Shown here piece by piece: positions 58,101-64,000 of a stretch of 64,000 nt of DNA. How positions within the stretch are numbered: the stretch's first letter is position 1; the number at the start of each line of letters is the position of its first letter. Origin of the DNA: Atriophallophorus winterbourni (Eukaryota; Platyhelminthes; Trematoda; Plagiorchiida; Microphallidae); NCBI GenBank assembly GCA_013407085.1, contig JACCGJ010012752.1, positions 1 to 64,000 of the forward strand. The letters run 5' to 3'. The position numbers and the translations under genes were made by a program. The notes under the pieces were generated by a model. That model saw only the letters and a program-made list of their open reading frames with translations, made no database searches and was not told the origin of the DNA.

Positions 58101-60608
58101 TGCAATGTCCGCCACAACGATTTGCCTGCATTAGATCAGAATGTGACATACGTGTTAGTTTTGGTAATTCTAATGAAATAATGCGCATTTATTATTTTAA
58201 TAAGTGCGCACTTTCTGTAGCCCATGTGCGATGAACACATATATGGTTGAGATTCTTTCAAATTTTTGTTCGTTTTCTTCCTCCTTCCTCCTCCCTCCTC
58301 TTGTAGTGAAACCGCCAGCGAAGATGGTTCTTTTAATATTAATTTCACACGTGCTTCATTGTATTAAAAGTTTAACTTTTGCCAATTATTATGTGATTAA
58401 AACAAGAAGCATGCATCAATCGACCGAATTTGTTGAACACACTGAGTCAGCGGGCTTAACTATCAATTAGAGATGCTTCGAAATTTCAAAACTTATTAAA
58501 ATGACTGTGTTCGTGTACGTGCAGTAAATTTCACTTTTTATTTTAGCGTTTTTATGAATGTTTGTGCGCATTTCAAGCTTCCAAATACAGCTGGACCACG
58601 ACCCTCACACAGGAAGGATTTCCTATGTCCCAACACTTTTTCAAGATTCAACAAACTATGGTGACAGTTGGCTTCATGATTACAATCGGTTATTAACTAT
58701 TTGTGTATGAAAAAATCTAGTTTCTAATCAACAGCAATAATTGCATGTAGTGTCACATATAGTCTCTTCTCAAGTAATTTACCGTTCAATACAATGCAAA
58801 ACGATCAAATCAATCACATCTTCAACAACATCCACCGATTTTTCAACATGGAATCCGTTATAAATTTATTATTCTTCAAGTGAAATTACTCCATTTAATT
58901 TGTCTGCTAACAAGTTCGATATATGCATTGTTTGATTTTAAAAACATTTTATTTAATGAGAACGTATGCAAGTCTACTCTAAACGTTATTATTGCTTATG
59001 CTTCCAAAACTAATGGCTAGTCTTGGTTACATGCCGTTTTGACCAAAACAATGGTGTTTATGAAATAAACCGGTAAATTTTTAAATCGATAATCCACCTT
59101 CGATTAAACATGAACTTTGTAGCGTTATTCGGTAACACCCGTTAACCATAAAGTGTAGTCGGTCACATTATTGAACGCGAAATTAGAAACGAAATTGAGG
59201 CAACGACCTTTGCCTTAATCGGTATGAATTCGCAATACTGCTTTCAGTCTAGGTCTCGATTGAATTTTATTGATTTTTCGAGAATTTTGAAGGTAGTGAC
59301 AGCAGAAAAACGGGTTAGCATGGTTTTGTCTCATGCATGTCACTCGGTTTATTCGATTGACTCAGATCAGATATACTTTTGATATCTCGCGTGAGTTTCA
59401 CTGCATTTCGTGCCGTTCCAAAGTATCACTTTTTTCAAAACATTGTTGTGTGTGCACATCTATGTGCATCATTATCGGCAGTGTTCTAGATAAATGAACT
59501 CATTTAGGAAACGTATGATAAACATACTTGTGCTTTCAAGTTTTCGTATGGTAATTATTCTCTAGTAGTTCAATCAAAGTGACCGCATTTGCCCAGAGGA
59601 CAGCTTTTGAATTTAATCAAACGGTCCAGGTTCGAAGCTCACTGTGGTTGCACGCTGGGAAATATGCTCAAACGAATCTCTAACATACCCCGGTCAAAAT
59701 GGGTACAAACAATAGTTTAGAATAACCTACGACAGCCAAGCATTCGGTCTAGCGGGTGGAATGATACCACATAGCAAAGCTTTGTGCTAAAGAACCCGGA
59801 TATATATGCACCAGCCATACCATCACTTGTGATCTCATAAGGAGCAAAACATTAACAGAACGGTTGAACTGAATCGGTTCATATCGGCTCCAATCATGAG
59901 CATGAAAATGGCATTTGAGTATGACAGATAATGGAGTGAGCAGCATAAAATTGAACTACGAATCAGTTTATTCAAATTAATCGAAATGGATTTTAACTTG
60001 TCTCAATTGAAGTAATTCTATGGAGAATCAGTGAGATGTTCGCTTTTTTGACATATTTATGTCCATTTGTACCTCTGGATATTTCAACCAAATATTTTAG
60101 AATCTTAAGTTATCAACCGGCCATTAAAATGATTGTCTAGGCCTGTTGATGAGTTTGATGATGCCATAAAAATGTTAAAATTGGTGTTTCAATGTAGCAA
60201 CTGATTTTGCTAAACATCGAGCCAATCTATATTGGGATGTTTTATTATTGTTGAATGTTTTTCAAGTAGTTTTACAATTAGCAATATTTTAAGCACCATA
60301 ATATATGACCGTAGGTTTTTACTGATATGTAACTGGATTAGAATCAATACAGCCGGATTATTAAATATTCATTTTTGGACAGTGTGATGATGCATGCTCG
60401 ATATTATTTATGTATGTTACTTTATGACAAACTTACTAGAGCAGTCGTAGGCGCGAATTCGTACTGATTGTCCAAAAATCGCCATGTCCTTCTCCAAATT
60501 ATCATAGCGCAAGCATGATCCGAACTTTTGATCTGCGAAACACAACAACAATTGACTTTTCCCCACTTCTTTATCACCAACAATGGAGATCCTGACTAAC
60601 TTGGCCAT
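43411..60608 (-). CDS. Atypical Rho/Miro-like small GTPase, 3 exons, 182 aa
   Basis: Exons 60608..60437, 45803..45580 and 43563..43411 join in consistent phase to 182 residues, the usual small-GTPase length. The P-loop is G11-DKEV-GKS18. Switch I lacks the usual Thr (LRYDNLEKDM). The G3 DTAGQ is DCSSQ (55 to 59): Asp and Gln are kept, Ala and Gly are lost. NNRESLDHVKTKW (83 to 95) and TKAD (114 to 117, G4) resemble Rho and the N-terminal Miro GTPase. SSAK (148 to 151) is G5. It ends C179-V-I-S, a CAAX box favouring farnesyl. Lys and Glu sit where Rho has Gly12 and Ala13, so hydrolysis is probably impaired. Membrane-bound signalling is inferred; subfamily is unresolved. Confidence 0.85.
43564..45579 (-). 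other. GTPase intron 2
   Basis: Two kilobases with one minus-strand tail of the zinc-finger LINE family (44175..44400). Nothing else recognised. Confidence 0.65.
44175..44400 (-). repeat. 3' end of zinc-finger LINE family
   Basis: The minus strand encodes a YSSRIGLFGHVK finger end, followed by a UTR that ends in a CAACAACAAC-type tail (plus-strand GTTGTTGTTG at 44207..44216). About 200 bp, strongly 5'-truncated. Confidence 0.65.
45580..45803 (-). CDS. GTPase exon 2
   Basis: Follows CTTGCAG and completes Ser58 (A + GT). It encodes residues 58 to 132, including the switch II remnant, the NNRES...W helix and the G4 TKAD motif. I place the donor at GTGAGA (45579) because it gives phase 0 and a normal-length protein. 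A later in-phase GTAAAC at 45516 would add 21 residues. Confidence 0.82.
46090..46126. repeat. (TA)n microsatellite
   Basis: Uninterrupted AT/TA run of about 37 bp. Confidence 0.95.
47180..47445 (+). repeat. 3' end of zinc-finger LINE family
   Basis: Encodes a basic RRQRATDAL stretch, then YGCKRCGRNCSSRIGLF (a C2-type finger start) in one frame. The UTR follows, with CATGGTCGACACCGACCGAA, GGAGGCC and a CAACAACAACAA tail ending at 47440. It resembles the C-terminal finger ends of some flatworm LINE ORFs. Confidence 0.7.
47600..48245 (-). repeat. Divergent hammerhead-repeat array
   Basis: Three minus-strand cores spaced about 205 to 215 bp apart: 47648..47672 (intact CTGATGA and GAAAC, CGGTC triplet), 47859..47883 (CTGATTA, GAAGC) and 48062..48086 (CTGATAA, GAAAC). 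All keep exactly 13 nt between the two boxes and a CAAAYAG loop. Helix II and helix I pairing is poorer than in the 12241 copy, so activity is doubtful. Confidence 0.7.
47835..47849. repeat. (AC)n short run
   Basis: Short CACACACACACA run inside the divergent hammerhead array. Confidence 0.85.
49250..50574 (+). mobile_element. RTE-like LINE, older copy (5'-truncated)
   Basis: Frame 49260..49595 holds ILEESLEWNSSLYVNF and YEKAFYSVDR; frame 49576..50097 continues with RQGCLLSPF and the catalytic box as FAED (49810..49821), one Asp replaced by Glu. 50098..50400 carries LFNTLVKPILLYGAEIW and the CLRKIL region, after a stop at 50095 and frameshifts. The end encodes a DADAKQVGKTRGQLQRLGQN-type C-terminus and stops near 50570 in a TAAGTAG run. 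Decayed and inactive. Confidence 0.82.
50445..52022 (+). CDS. LINE reverse transcriptase ORF, 525 aa, chimeric start
   Basis: From about residue 44 on this is RTE reverse transcriptase: LPKKGDLSQCGNWRGI, EQAGFRQDRSCIDHIATLR, DFEKAFDSVDR (first catalytic Asp region), GVRQGCMLSP and the catalytic FADD (residues 266 to 269, 51240..51251). Then come FVYLGSVVN, LLYGSETW, CLRHILNIRWP, WGWIGHTLRK and GRPKQSW. The first ~43 residues are an out-of-frame reading of the older LINE's C-terminus and are not part of a real LINE protein. RT would copy LINE RNA at a nicked target. No internal stop or frameshift is seen in the RT part. Confidence 0.88.
   Translation: MQTPSRWERRGDSCRGSVRIVMPGESWLAAYVPDGTKTELVSSIHSEALKADATAAAEMLHPFLVKLWEQERVPADWKLGHLVKLPKKGDLSQCGNWRGIMLLSIPSKVLTRIILERLKEALDKKLRTEQAGFRQDRSCIDHIATLRIIIEQSIEWQSPLYAIFVDFEKAFDSVDRETIWKLMQHYGIPQKLINIIQQLYEDSSCQIIHNGKLTDPFPVKTGVRQGCMLSPIIFLIVIDWIMRRTTEGSNTGIQWTPTKHLEDLDFADDIGLLSHKQQHAQSKLTRLAEEAEKTGLKINIKKTEVMRLNNQLQQPLHLQGKDVVETDRFVYLGSVVNIDGGTEDDVKSRISKARVAFNTLRPIWKSKALSQRSKVRIFNTNVKAVLLYGSETWRVTHNITNKIQTFVNKCLRHILNIRWPEKISNTDLWRRTNQNPVDQDIKKRKWGWIGHTLRKPADNVTRQALDWNPQGKRKVGRPKQSWRRSVVSEAKDAGMTWTQLRIAAQDRVRWRGVVAALCSNRSSQE
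50575..52040 (+). mobile_element. RTE-like LINE, younger copy (5'-truncated)
   Basis: Starts within the sequence before RT (EALKAD) directly after the 3' tail of the older copy. It runs through an uninterrupted RT and C-terminal domain to TAA at 52020..52022 and ends in a tandem TCAAGTAAGTCAAGTC tail. The endonuclease and the first part of RT are missing, so it cannot move by itself. RTE elements of this type (SR2-like) are common in schistosomes and flukes. Confidence 0.85.
52475..53010 (-). repeat. Hammerhead-family array, decayed
   Basis: Three starts of the GTTGCTCACAT-CCCCxxACTTACAC block at about 52488, 52784 and 52955, each followed by core remnants (52580..52612, 52825..52850 and a truncated 52990..53008). 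CTGATGA has become TTATGA or TTGTGA, so none is intact. Confidence 0.7.
53475..53700 (-). repeat. 3' end of zinc-finger LINE family
   Basis: The minus strand encodes RKRRAPDADRPSSAYRCERC, then GRDCSSRIGLISH, a basic stretch and C2H2-like finger, then UTR with CATGGTTGACATCGACC and a CAACAACAAC tail at the left edge. It is the clearest protein match in the family. Confidence 0.72.
55990..56090 (+). repeat. 3' UTR tail of zinc-finger LINE family
   Basis: CATGGTCAATATCGACTGAA, GGAAGCCAATAAC match the UTR end at 47393..47430. Very short copy. Confidence 0.5.
59577..59660 (+). repeat. Possible tRNA-derived SINE
   Basis: GAGGACAGCTTTTGAATTTA then GGTCCAGGTTCGAAGCTCAC has the spacing and B-box-like GGTTCGAAGCTC seen in tRNA-derived SINEs. 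The A-box region is weak. Similar in layout to 30547..30660. Confidence 0.4.
59728..59815. repeat. Dispersed repeat shared with 39345..39410
   Basis: Both have CGACAGCC(T)AGCAT, then G(C)GGGTGGAAT, then CCGGATATA, then GCACC in the same order and spacing, with gaps. Family unknown. Confidence 0.5.
60437..60608 (-). CDS. GTPase exon 1
   Basis: Starts at ATG 60608 in good context (G at -3, G at +4). It encodes residues 1 to 57 and the first base of Ser58. The donor is GTAAGT at 60436. The open frame runs upstream to a GTG at 60689, which is not a plausible eukaryotic start. Confidence 0.87.
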
Positions 60609-61390
60609 ATCAACAGCCGAACCATTACTGGTGATTCTACTGGTGATTCTCTGCTCGTCTTTAGCGTTCCATGTGTGTCGTCGATTCACTTGCTCTTAGC
60701 TGATTGGTCAGCTTCCGTTGAACCAATCGATTTGCTCGCTAAACTATGCAGTGCGCTTCATGTGTCGGCATATTCAAACAAATGTTCGTTCTAAATGCGC
60801 ACTGAGTAGAAGGCGAATTTTGCTTAAATTAAGAATTGGGTTATCTGGTAATTTATTAAAATTCTGATTATCATACTCAAAATATTAGTTAGTATTTCTT
60901 CTTGAAAATCCCGCTACATTCCCCATCATTTTTATCTTTGAAAGATACAGAAATTCAGTTCGTCCCGTATCGAAGCTTGACCATCATACAACAATCACGA
61001 ATTCAAAGCCTAAGTAGACAAATTGTGATGACTTTGAAAGCAATCAGCTTTTTAAAATCAAAGCTCATAAAAGTGGGTTGAATCACAAATGTTTCACATA
61101 TATGCAACCTCACACGAATGTACTACAAAATAATAAGAATTATTAGTTGCAGATATATTACGTTTGAATCGGAAACAAATTGAAATCTTCTAGAATTTTG
61201 TTTGAAACTCGCTGCCATCAAATGCATGCCATTCTAAAACTGTAGATGGTCTAGTGTTATTTTAGTGGATAATGATTTGTTGTTATAGCTAGATTTGTCT
61301 CAACGTGTGATAAACACTCCTTCATTTGCGATATTAAACACGAATTTGGATTTATATATGCGAACGACCATCATTCGTGATCCATATATT

Positions 61391-61437
<47 letters not shown>

Positions 61438-62630
61438 ATGTATTGTGGTGGAAAAGTCCAACGAGTTCACGAGTGCTTCGTCAACTTTGCTACAGAATGA
61501 ATCTCATACTGTTTCAGAACAGACGGACTAGTGTTTGTGAAATGTTCCGGTTGCCGTTAGCAACGCTGATTAATCTCTAGAAGTTTTAGGTTTACTATGG
61601 TAGCGGTAGCATGTCCTAACTTCGGCAATCTGTTGCGTCTATGAAGCGTGTTTGGAGCAGAAATATGTTTGATATGTCGGGTGATGTAAATTGGGAATGA
61701 AAAATGGAAAATTGATAAGTTACCATGTCCTCACACTTTCGTTAAGTTAGCCAACACTATCCAATACGTAATTCAATAATTCGTACATATTAAAATACGT
61801 TGAATTTTGCAAAAAGCGTTGGTTAAGCCATGCATTCTGGATGCTGAATAATAGCTTCGTAAAACAACTTATATTTTCCTTACATAAAACGTCTCTGTGA
61901 CGTCTCAACTTGCATTGCTTTAGCAGAAGCGATACATGAAGAATACAGCGGACCGTCGCCAAAACACATCAAACGAAGAGCGATAACCATACTCGTGTTT
62001 ACTAGCTGACAATTAAGGCTAATTTTACTCCTGAATATGCGACTAGAGCCCAAAGAGCGGGTACATATCAAATAATTTTTTACAGTGGTGCTTGACATAT
62101 GATGTGATTTCGAATGAAATTCCAATATATCTGCATAATGTGTGCTTACCTTTAAAACAATATCCACTTAAAAAGTAGAATTACTACAATTTCTTTTGGC
62201 AAAATCATTTCCTGCTCTCATTAATTGTCAGCATCCGTTTGTTCAGAGCTATCTATCGCACTCTGCGAACTCTTAATTCGTAGTCATAGTTATTATTGTA
62301 GACAGAGTCGAGGTAAGCTATTTCATTAATTCAACTGTTATTCCGCTGTCAAATTTCATTATGTATCAGGCCCAAATAATTCGAATGTTATTCCAGATGA
62401 AATCAGAATGTTGTATCGTGAATTACGTTTCGTCTTCAAGTTAAAGGCTTGAGCGGTAATCCTATGAATTAGTATTGCTATGTTAATCCGTGAGCCTCGT
62501 TGTTCCTGACGTAAAATGGTTGAAACCTTTAAAGGTTGATTTGATTCGCGGGAATCGACGGTCAGTAATGTTGCAGTTGCAATGATGTTACTATGTGACA
62601 ACTGTGTTTTACTTTACCTAAAAACTGTTG
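60609..62630. other. Upstream of the GTPase gene; no gene seen
   Basis: AT-rich, with a (TA)n run at 61392..61433. No promoter element can be assigned. Confidence 0.5.
61392..61433. repeat. (TA)n microsatellite
   Basis: Uninterrupted TA run of about 42 bp. Confidence 0.95.
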
Positions 62631-62780
62631 ACCTTGACATCCGTTCCGTTAACGTGTACGACGTGACTGCTCTTCTGTACCGTTGTACACGTTTTGGCTA
62701 CAGCGATAAAATCTTCACTGTCCCGTGCGTTTTCTCCTACCTTCATGGCACATTAATGTAGTAGTCGGTCTACTACAAAC

Positions 62781-62800
62781 TGGTGTGCCCAACGTGATAC
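62781..62800 (+). other. Probable primer-binding site
   Basis: TGGTGTGCCCAACGTGATAC resembles the TGGTGACCCCGACGTG-type site used by CsRn1-clade elements with tRNA-Trp. It follows a CTACTACAAAC that could end an LTR. Confidence 0.45.
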
Positions 62801-62990
62801 ACGAATTCTCCGTGTAGTACAAATTGGTGAGCCCTATATATACGCATCTTTCGTGTACGTCAATCTTTCCCGATTTAAATCGGCGTTATTTTTTCCGGTT
62901 ATTTTTACCTTGTTTTATCCACACGTTTTTATCGGGAAATCATATTCGTCCAATTGCTACACTTTTCCTTTGATTATCCAGTAATGCGGT

Positions 62991-63560
62991 TACACGCTTC
63001 CGACCCATGCTGCAGGGTAGAGAGTTCCCCGTATTTACTGATCATCAGCAAAACATTCAATCAATGAACAGAGACGATATATCTGGATTTTGTCAGCCAA
63101 TTCACGACTGACATAAGACATATCTCAGGTGCTCCAAAATTCTATCGCTGACGCGCTATTTACAATAGGTGTTATAGAGTTACCATTTTCCCTCGACCTC
63201 AGCGATACCTCTACAGTGCAAGCTACCGATGCCGACAAGGGACGTCTCAGGGAATCATCTCACGACATCACACCTCTCCTCTTATCCGATGCCTTGGGCG
63301 ATATTCTTTTCGTCGTATCGCAAAGAGCCCCCCCACACACACTTATCCCGCATGATTTCAGACGGCGTATTTTTTATGCCCTGCACAATCTTACCCATCC
63401 TGGCATTCGTCCTAGCGTTAAGCTATTCACCGGGAGATTTGTCAGGCCGATAGCCAGTGAAGACATTCGGCGTGACATCCCTTGTACATCAAGTGTTTAC
63501 CCACAATCCGCTATCTCCACAGCGATTAAGCGCGCGAAACAGAACTCGCTGATTATGTAG
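62991..63560 (+). pseudogene. RNase H end and integrase zinc-binding start
   Basis: 62994..63110 encodes GREFPVFTDHQ, the end of the gypsy RNase H, with frame breaks. Frame 63129..63560 has NSIADALF, a divergent linker, RRRIFYALHNLTHPGIRPSVK with the HX3H of the integrase zinc site, and GRFVRPIASEDIRRDI. The following Cys pair is not kept as CX2C, and the DDE core is not seen before the stop at 63558..63560. Dead fragment. Confidence 0.75.
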
Positions 63561-64000
63561 TGGGTATTTAACACGTTATTAACGCTCGGTGTATTCCAGT
63601 GCATGTTTTTGAACCTTATCCGTATCACTCAGTCGTGGCCTTTAACCCATGCACCAGAGACAGTTTTTCTTATTAACCCCTCAGGTACACAATCACTCTT
63701 CCCACTGATGCAACCGTGGCACGCACAATCAATGGACTACGGACGCCTGTGACCAACCCGCCAGGTAGCATTTGCCGTCAATTATGAACACTCACCGTCC
63801 AACCCAAAATCTATCTGATAATGTCCTTACCCGAGTTAGCACGTCACCCAGCTTTCTCCAGTCGAGGCCGTTTGCCATCAACTATGGGGATGCAGGAAAT
63901 TCTCTGTACGGACTGTTTTCGCGGCCTCTGTTTCTCCGTTGTCAAGCCTGCGGATGCGCCTTCAATTGCTCCTACTGGGTTCGCATTAAGACTATGCCGA

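Larger units (their letters stand above)
45804..60436 (-). other. GTPase intron 1 (14.6 kb)
   Basis: Contains the TA run at 46090, LINE tails, hammerhead-family arrays and the LINE pair at 49250..52025. From 53700 to 60430 there is almost nothing: a LINE tail near 56000..56090, a possible tRNA-derived SINE at 59577, and a pyrimidine run at 58270..58302. Confidence 0.7.
62640..64000 (+). mobile_element. CsRn1-like Ty3/gypsy element, internally deleted (partial)
   Basis: A probable LTR end and tRNA-Trp-type primer-binding site (62781..62800, with a second PBS-like motif at 62818..62834) is followed about 190 bp later by RNase H and then the integrase N-terminal region. Gag, protease and RT are absent. 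The element continues past the window edge. The sequence after 63560 is not recognised; it may include the 3' end or LTR. Confidence 0.68.

Noticed and set aside
60609..60689. Longer N-terminus for the GTPase
   Set aside because: The upstream frame starts at GTG, while the ATG at 60608 has good context and gives a normal small-GTPase N-terminus.

Overview
The window is eukaryotic, intron-rich and repeat-rich. It best fits a parasitic flatworm, probably a trematode. The signs are short conserved exons spread over tens of kilobases, CsRn1-type Ty3/gypsy elements with a CHCC Gag finger, RTE-type LINEs of the kind found in schistosomes and liver flukes, and short repeats carrying a hammerhead ribozyme like the schistosome Sm-alpha family. 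Species cannot be set from the sequence alone.

Two host genes are supported. The first is a B56-family regulatory subunit of protein phosphatase 2A on the + strand (7155..41835). It has eleven exons with canonical GT/AG borders and consistent phases, and would encode about 653 residues. Exon 2 carries an apparent one-base deletion. The second is an atypical Rho/Miro-like small GTPase on the - strand (exons at 60608..60437, 45803..45580 and 43563..43411), 182 residues, with a farnesylation-type CVIS end and damaged switch and G3 motifs. The genes are convergent, with about 1.6 kb between their stop codons.

Layout. 1..5540: two abutting Ty3/gypsy remnants on the - strand, an internally deleted element with LTRs (1..2948) next to a truncated CsRn1-like element (2949..~5540). 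6048..6930: LINE fragment. 7155..41835: PP2A B56 gene, whose introns hold many copies of a ~220-bp SINE-like repeat with an ATAC-rich tail, two LINE fragments, hammerhead repeats and a 262-bp ATAC microsatellite. 43411..60608: GTPase gene, whose 14.6-kb first intron holds a head-to-tail pair of RTE LINEs (49250..52025), several 3' tails of a second LINE family and more hammerhead repeats. 62640..64000: a third, internally deleted gypsy element.

The most notable content is the hammerhead family. Two copies (12241..12296 on - and 18999..19054 on +) keep every core element: both helix I strands, CTGATGA, a 13-nt helix II hairpin, GAAA, and a self-complementary helix III ending in a cleavable triplet. 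At the first site the ribozyme lies between ~125-bp inverted arms, the rod-like form expected of a retrozyme. Also notable are the SINE-like family sharing its last ~30 bp with a LINE, repeats lying beside splice sites, and the GTPase's loss of residues needed for GTP hydrolysis.
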